DNA of 64,000 bases from Musa acuminata AAA Group. Taxonomy: Eukaryota > Streptophyta > Magnoliopsida > Zingiberales > Musaceae. The stretch spans positions 12,552,501 through 12,616,500 of the forward strand of contig NC_088356.1 in NCBI RefSeq assembly GCF_036884655.1. The letters run 5' to 3'. A program made the translations under genes and the position numbers. Below, piece after piece: positions 12,960 through 25,432 of the stretch. Each line of letters opens with the position of its first letter. Position 1 is the stretch's first letter. The notes beneath the pieces were generated by a model, which saw nothing but the letters and a program-made list of their open reading frames with translations, was not told where the DNA came from and ran no database searches.

Positions 12960-13760
12960 GTTTTTGGATCTGTGTAATGAGAATCGGATCGTAATGAAAT
13001 CATGATAATGAGACCGATTCGCATTTAAATACGGATCCTAAATAATCCTGATCCTAGGTTACTCGAGATGGACATCGAGATAACCGGATAGACTGGTGTG
13101 TTGTATACCCGTCCATATGATGGATGGAGCTGGTCTCATAGCTGCTTGTGTGAGGACTCTAGGGATACAATACAAGTGCTCATTGGGGAATGAGTTCACT
13201 GATTGATTCGCTTACGGAATGCTAGATGGTTGATGATGTCTTATTGTCAAACAATAATTCTGTAGTCCTAGTGGTGTACTTAGTCCTTAGACTTAAGACA
13301 CCAAGGATATCCTGTATAAGTGCTCTACTCTTTGATTGGTACCAGACTTATATGTTTGGATGTCCCAGATCTAGTACAGTCGGTCTTTGGGAGTGGTAGC
13401 CAACCTTACGAGGGCTATTGAGTGTCGATAGAGGGTCATCCACTCTCGGTGTCATGAGAGGAATGTCCTATGTGTTCTTGCTCAGACAAATCTATGGCCA
13501 GGGTCATTCAGATTGAGAGAGAAAGAGTTCTTCGGAGAATCCGATTAGAGCAAGACTCGAGTAGAAATCGTATGGGTCTGACAGCACCATGTCCGGTATA
13601 CGGTCTTTGGGATATTAGATGGATGAGAGACTATAGATACATGGTAATTGAGGACAAACAAGTCCAATTGATTGGATTCCCCTATATCGCCTAGGGACTG
13701 CGGTGTAGTGGCTTAGTACGTCCGCAATCGATGAGTCGAGTAAATTATTATGAAGATAAT

Positions 13761-14127
13761 AATTCACTGAGCCAGAAGGAGTTCTGACAGGTATGACTCA
13801 CAGCCAGCTCGATATTGGGCCTAGAGGGTCACACACATATGGTAGGCGTTGCGATGAGTAGAGGTTCGGATATGCGATGAGTAGAGGTTCGGATATGAGA
13901 TATCCGCCGGAGCCCTTATCTTATTGGATATCCAATAAGCCCATAATTCACTGAGCTAGAAGGAATTCTGACAGGTATGACTCACAGTCAGCTCGATATT
14001 GGGCCTAGAGGGTCACACACATATGGTAGGCGTTGCGATGAGTAGAGGTTCGGATATGCGATGAGTAGAGGTTCGGATATGAGATATCCGCCGGAGCCCT
14101 AATCTTATTGGATATCCAATAAGCCCA
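13761..14127 (+). repeat. 184-bp tandem duplication inside LTR
   Basis: The block beginning AATTCACTGAG recurs at 13945 with period 184 and near identity. Within each unit a shorter block, GCGATGAGTAGAGGTTCGGA, is itself doubled. The sister LTRs have one unit, so the duplication arose after insertion. Confidence 0.9.
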
Positions 14128-14635
14128 AGAATTATTGGATCCTATGGATGAGATCCAATAAGAGCGGATGAGAGATTATTGGATAGAGATCCACTAATCT
14201 AAGAGGCTTGGGTAATTGGATGGAGATCCAATACCCAATAGGGTTGGATCCATTATGGTTAAGTTGATAGGGGACCTCTATAAATAGGAGGGATTCAGTG
14301 GTTCATAGGCTAGAGCTTTTGCTTGTCTCTCCTATTCTCCCCCTCTCCACCTTAGAGCAGACCTGGAGTTTTGAGGAGCATCGTCGCAGCTCTGCTGTGT
14401 GGATCATCGCTAGAGAGGAGGGCGCTTGACCTCCTTCATCCTCTCCTAGAGATCTGCAAGGATTTAGGGATATACGATCTCCCTAGGTAACACAATCTTT
14501 ACTATACACAGTTTTTTATTTTGTGAATTTTGTGCACCAATCTTCGCACGATAACAAACATCTCTTTGGGAATAGAGGATTTTATTTTTGTTCTTCTGTT
14601 GCGCATGTGATATCGCCCCCAAAGATTTTTCAACA

Positions 14636-17600
14636 TCTAGTCAATTCAATATGACTAATTGATGGATGCAAATCAAGATCTGGTAGTAGGAATTACTGTT
14701 AAAGAATGTCCACCCACGAAGCTTATTTTAAAATAAGGCCTCTGGACAACATTGTTGGAAGTTTTCGGAAGGAGTTCACTCAAAACAGATTTAATGCAAA
14801 GAAAATATAATCATTTTTAAAAATTATGTATTAAATCTTATATTTCTAATGGGTTGGCCCATTCCATGACAACATCACTTGAATTCTAGGCTTTTTTTTT
14901 TGTTGTTTTTGAACTTGGAAACATCAAGAGAATTGGTTTCAGAAAACGCCTTTTCATTTTTTAATAGACTCAGATATTTGTTTGTCACCTTTTGCACTTG
15001 GAGGCTTCAAAAGATATGTACGAGACATCTTTGTTGACATTTAAAGACCTCTTAATATTATTATTTTTTTCATTTCTGTGTACAGCCAATATGATTCCGG
15101 CCATCTCTGGGATAAATATTCATAGATAGATAATCTGTATATTTTATATGAAGTGATGTTTAATTCTGGGGAATTTATTGGGACTGACTCTATTGCATAT
15201 TAAGCAGTATACAGGTCACTTGCGATACTGAAGACTTGACTGATGCTTGTACTAACAAATATGGCTTTACATATTAGGTGTCATATTTAGTCTCTTTTTT
15301 TGTTGTAAAGCCATACACATATTCTTTGTTTCCAATATGATTTTTCAGATTTATTATGTCTATTGTGTGTAGAGGCTTTATATTGATTTTAAATTCATTT
15401 TAGATGTTTCTAATAACTGATCACATGATGACATAGACGAGTAATGCACTTGTCGATAATTCACAGTTGTTTGTTGTTTCAGCAGAGTGCTGAGGAGGTT
15501 TTCTAAATATTGTGTTTACAAAGTTAGATTCCTTCAATTTGTAATCTGTTTGCGGAAAGAATTTTTACTTTTAGAGTGCACACTCTAGTGGGATAAAGAC
15601 TGATCTTATTACCACTCAAAGCATCTAGAAGCTCTCCAGGGTCCTTTTTATTTGCTTGAGGTTATCAATCACTCAGGGTGTCTGCACATGTTCAACATTA
15701 TTTTTTCCAGTATCTCTGCATGTGTGATCACAAATTTTTAACTCACCCAAGCTTGGATTTATGGTGTTGACTATCGTCAAGCTACAAAGTTTTTGATGCA
15801 TTGGCTGAGTTAAGCATTGGTATTCCTTTCTTTCACAACTTGTCCTGTATCAGGTCTATCAGGTTTTCTTCATGGCATATGATTATCAACTTGAGCAGGT
15901 AGCAACCAAATAACTTTTTGGATGAACCTCAATTTGATGCTTCTTTTGGAGGGGATTTTTCTGGATTCTCTTCCTCTAGATATTCATATTTTTCACCGAT
16001 ATGATCCTTCAGCTTATCTCACTGCAACCTGCACTTATTTGAGATATATAAGTTTGTTAGAGGATGGGCCTTGGTACCAGGGTCAGATTGCGCCTTTGCT
16101 ATCTCGCCGATCAGGATTTGCATCATGGAAACAACATCTCTTTTGAAGGAATAATTCTGTTAGATTAACCCTTCCTAGATCACGCATTAGTGGGTGCCTT
16201 ATGCACCGAACCAATTTTTTATACTTCCTTGCTTTTTACGAAGAATGTATGATATCCTTGCATTTATACAAAAACAGACGAACGAGCATCTCTTAGAGTT
16301 TTCTTGTAGAATCTGGACTTGCCTATGATCCTGAAAGATAAATATATTTAACAGATTACTTTTAGTTTTCTTTAAGTTCCTTAAAATACATTAACTCTGT
16401 TTAACTTCTGTGAAAGCGACTTGTGATGGTTGTATTTCATTTTGGAAACATCATTTTATCCATCAACAAGTTATTTCTTATGGCAGATCTAGGACTTATC
16501 TTCTACTTGGAGAAGGAAAAGAAAAGGATTGTTGAACTTAGCAACCGACCAGACCATCGAACGTGCTGATGTTTCGCCAAATGTATGTATACATTTTTCT
16601 ACCACTTGATTATAACATATCTTTTTCGCTTTGATGTAGCTACAACAACCCAACATTAGATCTCTGAAAATTGAAAAGCATTAATAACTGCACTGATATG
16701 TTGAACCAGAGTACAGTGTTTTCATTCATTTATTTGATGATGGAACAGAAAGCATCTCTCACCATTCTTGTTTGATTAGTGTTCACCTGGTTTCTCTTGA
16801 AATACTTATTAGAGTAAGTATGATGGATCAGAATGCATTCACTCTATGCCAGTGCTTTTTTCTAATAAAAACAAGAATGCATGTGTCATTAGATAACAAA
16901 AACAGTGTTACTATCTCTGAGATCTGTATGACTTGGCCAATCTCTCAATTAACTTTGCTAGATTCACTGCTCTGTAAATTCTTTGAAGCCCACCACGTTT
17001 GGTCTCTTGTCCTTAGAAGCAGTTTACTCCTCTATAGGAAACCCTTTTCATAAGAGTTGAATTTGGTGTCAGTCCTTGGGTGTCCTTTGTTTGTGTGTGT
17101 GTGTGTGTGTGTGTGGAGGAATCCTTTTAATTGTGTAAAGTATCCAACCAATTTCTATCTGCTGTTAGAAATCTCACATCATGGGTTATTTCACATGTAC
17201 TCTCCCATGAACTGTTGCGAAGTCCACCATAGCATGTTGGTCATCTTTTCCCATGCTTCACTGTGAGCCACATGAACTCCATTGTCACATGGAAAGCAGC
17301 AGCATCACACATCTCATAACTCTTGCTCCCCCCATTTCATGGTTTCTAGTATTACTTGGTACTCCTCCATTATGGTCCTTTCGAGTGGGTCTACCCCATC
17401 CAACACTCAATTCAGTAGAGATCTTTTGTCCCCCCCCCAAAAGTAATAATGGTAAAGAATTAACAAGAATGACTGTCAGGCGTTTACAAATTAGAATCAG
17501 TGGAGTTGTTGCCATTTTTAACCTTAAAGTATTTTGTTAGAGACCTTCCAACAAAGAACTGTCTCGGATTAACTCACCCAATGGGTTTCTGCATCAGAAC

Positions 17601-17990
17601 TGCTCTCTCAAACATCATTTAAATATTAGGGACACAAAAAAAAGAAAAACACTACTGCTTTTCTGTGAAATGATGCTTAATTGCAGGGCTTTATTTTTTA
17701 CTTCTCTCATGGATACCGCTGCTGTTGGATGCTCCTCATGTAAGGCTCACAGCTCTTCAATGGTTGCGGTGATGGCATTACTTGAAGCACTAAAGCATGC
17801 TGAACCCCAGCAATGAAAGCACATGTGGGTCCAAAGTGATTCACAATCTCTAATCCATCGTGTAAAAGGCTCTCAGGAAACCCATGATTTTTCTATGCTG
17901 GCATTTCTGATATCAAGTTTTTGTTAAACACTCAGCAGATCTCATGTTTGTTCTCTATTCCTACCAGATGTTAATTGCAAAGCTCACCAG
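14636..17990. other. intergenic, nothing firmly recognised
   Basis: AT-rich DNA. Short open pieces, such as a 30-codon stretch near 15918 in one frame and a 74-codon frame at 15922-16146 in another, have no recognisable family and no consistent splice context. A (TG)n run lies at 17091-17116 and a C9 run near 17431. Confidence 0.35.
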
Positions 17991-18553
17991 CTTGCTCTTT
18001 TTCAGAAGAACCTTTGCTTTTGCTGATGAAGGTGTTAGAATATATGGTCTTTTATAATTAAATAAGATATATAATAGAATAACTAATTGGGTTCCGTTCA
18101 GATATTTTAGCCAATAGATTACGTCCACTACTCCTCTTTCTCCCAAAATCATCACTCTCAGTGTGGGTCCTGTGAAAGGATAGGAAAAGGATAAGAAGAG
18201 AGGAGAAAGGATCTACTCCTCTTTCTCCCAAAATCTTGCTCTTTTTCAGAAGAACCTTTGCTTTTGCTGATGAAGATGTTAGAATATATGGTCTTTTATA
18301 ATTAAATAAGATATATAATAGAATAACTAATTGGGTTCCGTTTAGATATTTTAGCCAATAGATTAAGTCCACTACTCCTTTTTCTCCCAAAATCATCACT
18401 CTCAGTGTGGGTCCTGTGAAAGGATAGGAAAAGGATAAGAAGAGAGGAGAAAGGATCTACTCCTCTTTCTCCCAAAATCATCACTCTCAGTGTGGGTCCT
18501 GTGAAAGGATAGGAAAAGGATAGGAAGAGAGGAGAAAGGATCTACTCCTCTTT
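17991..18553 (+). repeat. 244-bp tandem duplication of LTR start plus host flank
   Basis: The unit begins CTTGCTCTTTTTCAGAAGAA at 17991 and again at 18235 (period 244). Each unit contains 42 bp of apparent host flank followed by the first part of a Copia LTR (TGTTAGAATATATGG at 18033 and 18277). A shorter sub-repeat of about 86 bp, starting ATCTACTCCTC/CCACTACTCCTC and including ATCACTCTCAGTGTGGGTCC, recurs a further time to about 18553. Confidence 0.9.
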
Positions 18554-18779
18554 GTACTCCTTGCAGACAGCGACGGTGCTTGCAACTTTGGATCGGTGGC
18601 TGGCTGGCTGCAGCAATCTTGGATTAAAGACGGTGCTTAGCAGATCAACCGAGATCTCTGAAGAGATGACATCAAAAGGTACGGATCGTAATTAGATCTA
18701 TACATTTTTTATTTCAATCCTGGCATATAAGTTATTTCCGCATTTTAGATATAGCATAATTATAGACTTTATGCTAACA
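18033..18779 (+). repeat. 5' LTR of left Copia copy
   Basis: It starts TGTTAG and ends CTAACA (inverted termini). The original LTR was probably about 503 bp (18277-18779), with 244 bp added by tandem duplication. The homologous LTR in the right arm lies on the minus strand at about 30836-31120 and lacks its last part. Confidence 0.85.
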
Positions 18780-18781
18780 AT

Positions 18782-18797
18782 TGGTATCAGAGTCCGG
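18782..18797 (+). other. tRNA-Met primer-binding site
   Basis: TGGTATCAGAGTCCGG lies two bases after the LTR end and matches the complement of the plant initiator-Met tRNA 3' end used by Copia elements. Confidence 0.85.
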
Positions 18798-19123
18798 TTT
18801 TTGAAATCAAATGTATTAGATCTGTAAATTTATTTACGATGCATAAAATTACCTTCATCTTCCAAGAATTGCTAAGCAGCAATGGCCACTGTCGACATCG
18901 CTGCGAATCTGCGACTACGCCGGGTAGCGTACGCATCACAGAACCGGTCCCATATGCGGACATCATAGAACACGTCCCATATGTGGACATCACAGAACCT
19001 GTCCCATATGCGGGCATTACAGAATCCGTCCTATATGCGAAACCCGTCCATGCGACGGCCGGTCGCACACGGCCAGAACCCGTCCATGCGACGGTCGGCC
19101 ACATGCAGGCAGACAGCCCAGGT

Positions 19124-19569
19124 TGTCACGGACAAACTTCTAAACAAGGTGTTTGATGTAATGCTTATATCTGTCCGTGTCTGTTGGCATGTTCATGCCT
19201 TGTACAGCATGTAAAGGGGCAGCCGAAGGCTTAATAGTCCCATTTTAGTTGGGTTGGTGGCCTCTTTAGGCTTGTAAATAAAGGTTGTGTCATGTGGACA
19301 CGTGTGAGAGATTTTCGGTCTGTAATGGACCATTTTACCCTTTGTTGTGCCATTGTTCAGAGCTTGTAAAGTCTGTTTGTAATTTGCATTGTCTATGAAG
19401 TGTTTTTCGGAGATGTTTGCTTGTGGATCCCGATTGAGGCGTTCTCTCTAACCCGTTCTCCCTTTTGGTGGTCCTAAGGGACAATGGGAGGCTTCGGGGA
19501 GGCTGACCTTTGCGGACGGACACGCAAGGGTGTCGCACGACTTAGGCAAAACCAGCTAAGTCCGTGTCA
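19124..19569 (+). repeat. 5' LTR of nested non-coding element
   Basis: 446 bp, TGTCACGG...CCGTGTCA. A possible polyadenylation signal, AATAAA, lies near 19276. Confidence 0.93.
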
Positions 19570-20749
19570 TATGGTATCAGAGCGGGACAAGCACTCATAG
19601 AAACACTTAGCATGCAAACGTGGGGGACCTAGCGGGACTGCGTTGAGGGCAGTCAGCACACGCGCGACCGTTTAGGGGAAAACGGGCATGGAGATGTAGG
19701 GAAAAGGAGTCGCTCAGAGGAGCGGGCATCTGAAATTGGCATTCAGAGGAATGGCCAACCCTTCGCGCAAGAGGCACCACGAGAACAGGCAAGCTTGGAA
19801 GAATGTGGAGCGCACAAAGGTTGGGATGGCTGAGTTTGAGCTACGGCTCAACGTTGACAACTATACTTGATGGTGCTCTAGGCAAGCGAGGCGCTTGGCA
19901 AGAATAAGACCATGCAAGGTGGAATGAGTTGCTCAACGACCAAAAGAGTTATGCAAAGCTCACAGAGGTGAGGGGAATTGCTAACTCGAAGAATTTGGTA
20001 CTCATGCATGGGCTTGTATGCGGACGACGGAATGTTCGTGGCCATCCCAAGGCGACCGAAACTCGGCGCCATGGAGCATTGAAACTTTCTCTTCGGCATG
20101 TGAAGGATACGTCCGTCGGAGGCTAAAGTGTGCAACGAGTTCAGCATGTTGCTAGGCCTTGAGGGGTGCAGTGGGGGCTGTATTGACATGGAGTCGCAAT
20201 CTAGCAAGTGCGTTTGCAGGAGGCAGAACAGTGCACTGTTTGTTTAGCAGATCGGAGTAGTCCAAGGGGATGGTGGTCTCCGAAACGAAGAGAGATGTTG
20301 CTCCAACGGGATAGTTATCCAGGAGGGATAAGTCCCGGCTCTCCAGAGGGAGAATCATGTGAGACGGACCTCACATGTTGAGGAGTACCTCAACAAACAA
20401 CAACTCCACGGAGCTCGGTGGACTGAGCAAGCGGCGAGGAGTTGTCGCATGATCTCGCTCGAGAGAATGCATTGGTGGATGCATTGTGAGATCAAGTGGG
20501 GGAGCGACCTAAAGCAACTTAAATGAAGGCACACTTGGAGTCGATGTGGAGATCGGACTCAAGGGAGGGCTGACCCGTGGAATGGTGGGCGCGAGGGCCA
20601 CCATCAACTCAATGTGAAAACGAGGAGCGGAGCAACTTGGGTGTAACCTGGCGAAGTACTCAAGCCGCATGAAGGGAGCCAGCATAGAAGTTGGAACATG
20701 GAGCAGAGACACAGTGCTTTCCTTAGACAGAGGTCAAGGACATGAACTC

Positions 20750-22670
20750 TTGTAGAGGCAAGAGTAGGATCATGTTGTTCCATGGGTCCTTCATTCTGAC
20801 GGAGCGGACTCATCTTGCATGGTGCCAAAGAAGAAGGGAGCTTCGGAGCACATGCACCTTATCTCGGAGAAGCATTTGATGGAGGAACTAAGGCGACTCA
20901 ATTTGCGGAGGTGAAGTTGGGTACAGAAGGCCTTAGCACGGGGCAAGAGGACGCAGAGGCGGGTACTCTTGAAGAATATGCCACAGTGTTGCCATTCAAG
21001 TTGCTATAAAGGAAGCAGTGCGCAGCGGAGATTGTGCTGGTAGGGGCAGAGGCCCAGGATCCAGACAATGGTGCACAAATCACAGTGAAGTCGGTGGACT
21101 TCGGGAGCTACTAGGCGACGGACTGTCCTAGAGCGGTGCTTCATCTAGGTGTGACCCAAGAGTGGGTGGATGAAGGTCGATTGCCAAAGGAGCGAACAAA
21201 ATCGAAGGTGGAGGAGACCTTGCGATGTATTGGCAGAGGCCACACATGGAGGGTTCACAATTCGAGTTTATTCCACAAGGATCAGAATGCAATGGAGATG
21301 TCACCAGGAGGCGACATGGTGCAGCGGATCGTGGTGGAACAGTTCGTGGGAATGCGATACACACGAGTTAGTCCCGGGAGGGACTAGATCATATGGAGGT
21401 ATGATCGGGAGCTACTGGGAGCTCCACTTCGGTGAACAACATGACGGCAAGAAGGGCTATGGATTCAAGGAGTGAAGGCCATGGTACCGCAGAGGCGGGT
21501 CTTCCGTGCGTGCATCGAATTTTGCATCAGATGAAAACCTTGGTCATCAGCATATGGGGGCTGGGTTCCACTAAGGGAAAAGTTTGAATGCAAGTACCAG
21601 TGAGTTCCATGGGAGGAACTTGATCATGCAGAGGTATGATCGAAGCAGCTGGAGAGTTGGACTGCTCCAGAACTCATATTCGCTTAAGGGAGCCCGGCAA
21701 GTCAGAGGACAAGGCCGAGTAAGCGAACGTTGCTACCAAGGAAGCTAAGGAGAACAGAATTGGTGCAAACCCTACAACGTGATGGCAGAGGCCATGCATG
21801 GGAGTTGCAGTCTGTCTCTCCATCGACCAAACAGACTGCTTGGAGAACACAGAGGTGTTGAAGCAGGGGGTCGAAAGGGGCGAGGAAGCGACGACGAGTC
21901 CAGAGGGACTTAGCTACCCAAAATCAAGCATCAGTTAGAATGGAGGTGGACTCAGAGGAGTGCCACGGAGACATATCTACTGATCGTGAAGAAAAGGGAT
22001 GCAGATGCGAGGCGACGGATAGTAGGGCCATGGGCATGGCAGCGCCATGGTACCGCAGAGGCGGGACTTCTGTCAAAGTCATTGATCCCTTGCTCTCACG
22101 GAGGGAGAGCGCTTGGTCGTGAAAGGGGCCGAGGAGGTGGATCATGCAGAGGCAATCTCCAAGTACCGAGACAAGGCTGAAGGGCAGAGGCCAAGAAACT
22201 TCGTAAGACCGGTGTCAATAAGTTTCTCATCAAGATAGCCGTAAGTGAAGGACTTCGGGTTATGCAAGAGTGCACGACCAATGAACGAAGCAGGCAGTAC
22301 GTGGTGCTGTACCTTTGCTACTCAGTGGAGTAGGCGGCAGGGTTGATGGAGAAGACGGTACAATCCCAGAGGCGACCTCATCTATCAGAGAATTACTCCA
22401 AGTTGGGGTGAAAACTTCCTGCATTCCAGAAGTTCAATGGCATTGAGAAGGTGAATCACAGTAGCTAACTCAACACAAGGAGTGCAAACACTTCAAGTGC
22501 TTCAGAAGTGTGAGCAAAGAGCAGGCGAAGGCCAGTAACCAGCTCGATGCATGAAGTACAACATCGAGGAGGCGGGCGAAGTCAAGTAACATTTGCCTTC
22601 TCAACTCTTAAGAGAATGGGCGAAACCGAGTACCCCAGTTCTCTTATCTATCCAGCAGAGGAGCTCTGCA
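20750..22670 (+). repeat. recurring CAGAGGC blocks in the nested element
   Basis: The word (G)CAGAGGC/T recurs at least ten times, for example near 20953, 21044, 21226, 21489, 21628, 21783, 22052, 22145 and 22181. Some occurrences have longer shared context: CCATGGTACCGCAGAGGCGG at about 21480 and 22049, and GATCATGCAGAGG at about 21624 and 22140. This looks like old internal duplication. Confidence 0.6.
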
Positions 22671-23239
22671 CAAGTTCAAAGACCCTTCGAAGATAATGGA
22701 AGACAATAGTTGTCAAATCCTCACCAACGGTGATCAGTGCTACTGAGAGTGGATTGTCCGCTTCATTTCCCAACGAAATGCCAATCGAAAGCGGAAGTGA
22801 TGCGAACCTACTTGGATGTGACAATTAACTGAAAGAAGAGTCAATGAGCAGATTTTGTGAAGGAAGGACCCAAAACTTCATAAGTTTGCGAGGCGATGCT
22901 CGTTAAAGCTCCAACAAGCATCCACCCAGTTCAAGCAGCATGTGGAAATTTTGAGAAACTGGTGCAGTAAGAATGGTCTTTTCCTTCATTTGGTGGATCC
23001 GCAGGAATCAACGAGGATCAACACAACTCAACCAACCCCACACCAGAGTCAGAGTCATTGGTGAGTTGAAGCAGCATGGCGGATCAAAGTTCGACTACTC
23101 AAAAACAGCAGCGGAGAGCAGCTGGGAGCCAGGAGGCGCATTGCAGTTGGAGCAGAAGATTGAAGACTCAGCAAAGGCGAAGAGTTGCAGTGTTCACAAA
23201 GGCTTCGACGAGGACGTCAAAGGGATAAGTGGGGGAGAA

Positions 23240-23685
23240 TGTCACGGACAAACTTCTAAACAAGGTGTTTGATGTAATACTTATATCTGTCCGTGTCTGT
23301 TGGCATGTTCATGCCTTGTACAGCATGTAAAGGGGCGGCCGAAGGCTTAATAGTCCCATTTTAGTTGGGTTGGTGGCCTCTTTAGGCTTGTAAATAAAGG
23401 TTGTGTCATGTGGACACGTGTGAGAGATTTTCGGTCTGTAATGGACCATTTTACCCTTTGTTGTGCCACTGTTCAGAGCTTGTAAAGTTTGTTTGTAATT
23501 TGCATTGTCTATGAAGTGTTTTTCGGAGATGTTTGCTTGTGGATCCGGATTGAGGCATTCTTTCTAACCCGTTCTCTCTTTTGGTGGTCCTAAGGGACAA
23601 TGGGAGGCTTCGGGGAGGCTGACCTTTGCGGACGAACACGCAAGGGTGCCGCACGACTTAGGCAAAACCAGCTAAGTCCGTGTCA
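23240..23685 (+). repeat. 3' LTR of nested non-coding element
   Basis: Same length as the 5' LTR and differing at only a few sites, which implies a fairly recent insertion. Confidence 0.93.
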
Positions 23686-24254
23686 AGGTGGCGGCCGTGC
23701 ACAGGCGGCGGCCACGCGCTGGCAGCAGCCACGCGCGGGCAGGAACCGCGGCAGCGGCAGCGGCCGCGCGTGAGCAGTAGCAGCCCCGCGGCGACAGCGT
23801 CGTGGCAGCAGCGTCGTGGCGGCAGCAGCCACGCACAGGCGGTCGCTGGCAGCCGCGCACAGGCGGCCGGGCCGCAGGCAGCAGCGGCGAAAGCAGATTA
23901 GGGTTTTTTGCATAATTACGATTTTGCCCTCGAGTCTAGGGTTTTGTTGAAATTACAGTTTTACCTTTGTAAATTTCGTAATTTCATGTTTGTCAACATA
24001 TTTACGGTTTTACCCTCGGATTTAATTTATACCAAAATTACAGTTCTGCCATTCGCATATTTCTGATTTATTCCATTTCAAAAATTTATGGTTTTATCAA
24101 AATTGAGAAATTTAATTCATATTCTCAATTATAAATTGATAAATATGATTTATTATAATTATGATTAATTTTAATCATAATTATATTTTTGATTATTTGA
24201 TTGGATTTAATTTTTGATTAAAAAAACTATAAATTATGGTTTACTTTATAGTTT

Positions 24255-24625
24255 TCTCATATAAATTATTGATTTTACATGTGATAAATAAAATTAAAAA
24301 AATCTAATTATTGTTTTTGGACTTTTATTTATTTATTCACATGTATATATATGAAATTATAAATTAATGTATATCTTTCACATGCATGATTTATATAAAT
24401 TATTGATTTTACATGTGGTAAATAAAATTAAAATCCAATCATTGTTTTTTGGACTTTTATTTATTTATTCACATGTATATATTTGAAATTATGAAAAATG
24501 TATATCTTTCACATGCATGATTTATATAAATTATTGATTTTACATGTGGTAAATAAAATTAAAAATTCAATTATTATTTTTTGAACTTTTATTTATTTAT
24601 TCACATGTATATATATGAAATTGTG
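24255..24625 (+). repeat. about 110-bp AT-rich tandem repeat in Copia leader
   Basis: The block TATAAATTATTGATTTTACA, followed by TGTGGTAAATAAAATTAAAA and then TTTATTTATTCACATGTATA, is present about three times in the left copy. The right copy (minus strand near 29930-30010) has about one unit. Confidence 0.75.
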
Positions 24626-24689
24626 AAATAATATTTACCTTTCATATGAAGGCATGATTTATATGTTATCATGATTATCATATAAGTTT

Positions 24690-24945
24690 TCGTATTGATT
24701 AATATTCAATAATTATTATTGTTATTTATTATTGAATTGCTTAGCATAATATTCAATAATTATTATTGTTATTTATTATTGAATTACTTAGCATTAATAT
24801 TCAATAATTATTATTGTTATTTTATTATTAAATTACTTAGCATTAATGTTCAATAATTATTATTGTTATTTATTATTGAATTGCTTTGCATTAATATTCA
24901 ATAATTATTATGGTCATTTTTATTATTGAATTGCTTAACAAAAAT
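24690..24945 (+). repeat. about 60-bp tandem repeat in Copia leader
   Basis: Units of TATTCAATAATTATTATTGT followed by a stretch ending TATTGAATT(G/A)CTTAGCA are repeated about five times. A similar array occurs on the minus strand at about 29540-29830. Confidence 0.8.
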
Positions 24946-25432
24946 TAAAGAAATTGATGAATATTATTTGTAATTCATTTCCCTAAGTTTTATCTGACTA
25001 GTAGCTGCCAAAGTGGCCTAATAAACTTTTGTGATATGAATTACAATAAAAGTTTTGTCATTTATAGGACATTTTTATTTTATATCATTGCATTAGTCTT
25101 GTAGCCACCAAAGTGACCTGGACTAATGACTTATAAAATAATATTAAAGAATTAGTCATAAATGACATTAAGGAAATAATATTCATAATGACACATATAA
25201 TTAGGAGATTTAGATAATCCCAAAGGAGAATCTAATTCAAATAATTATATGATGGGGTAGGATGATACTATTTTTGGATATCCTTGTAGTTTAGGGTTGC
25301 ATACCCAAAGGTAACAACACTATTCAACAAAGATGGTATCAGTCCTCCATAAATATTCTTGAGTATTTCACCCAAAGGTGTAATATAGATGATATCAATA
25401 GTTCATCAATTTTTGACAAACTCAAAGCATTA

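Larger units (their letters stand above)
12771..14635 (+). mobile_element. LTR without internal region, family S copy 2
   Basis: This is the best-preserved copy of the family also at 2992-4651 and 60587-62117. It starts near TGCTAGTCATATGTG (also seen in copy 3 at about 60587) and ends TTTTTCAACA at 14635. A TATA box (TATAAATA, 14279-14286) lies about 350 bp before the end, giving plus orientation. The sequence after the end is not a primer-binding site, and no internal coding domain follows, so it reads as a solo LTR. It contains a (TA)n run at 12888-12954 and a tandem duplication at 13761-14127, both absent or different in the other copies. Confidence 0.75.
19124..23685 (+). mobile_element. 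complete non-coding LTR retrotransposon nested in the left Copia copy
   Basis: Two 446-bp LTRs (19124-19569 and 23240-23685) begin TGTCACGGAC and end CCGTGTCA, and are nearly identical. A primer site (TGGTATCAGAGCGGGAC from about 19572) follows the 5' LTR, and a purine tract (GTGGGGGAGAA) precedes the 3' LTR. The 4-bp target duplication is AGGT (19120-19123 and 23686-23689). The 3.67-kb internal region has no gag or pol signature and no frame over about 110 codons, so it is a LARD-like non-autonomous element dependent on enzymes from elsewhere. A diverged copy begins at 62457. Confidence 0.92.

Noticed and set aside
14625..14645. Target duplication CTAGTCA around LTR copy 2
   Set aside because: The left match (12773-12779) lies inside sequence shared with copy 3 (CTAGTTA at about 60589), so it belongs to the repeat and is not a target duplication.
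15863..16146. Possible exons (a 12-codon AG...GT piece at 15863-15898 and a frame at 15922-16146)
   Set aside because: Frames do not join in phase and no family is recognised.
23672..23913. Ala/Arg-rich frames in the GC-rich Copia leader
   Set aside because: They are the leader of the Copia element; both strands are open because of GCGGC-type simple sequence, and the right copy has the same region without a conserved frame.
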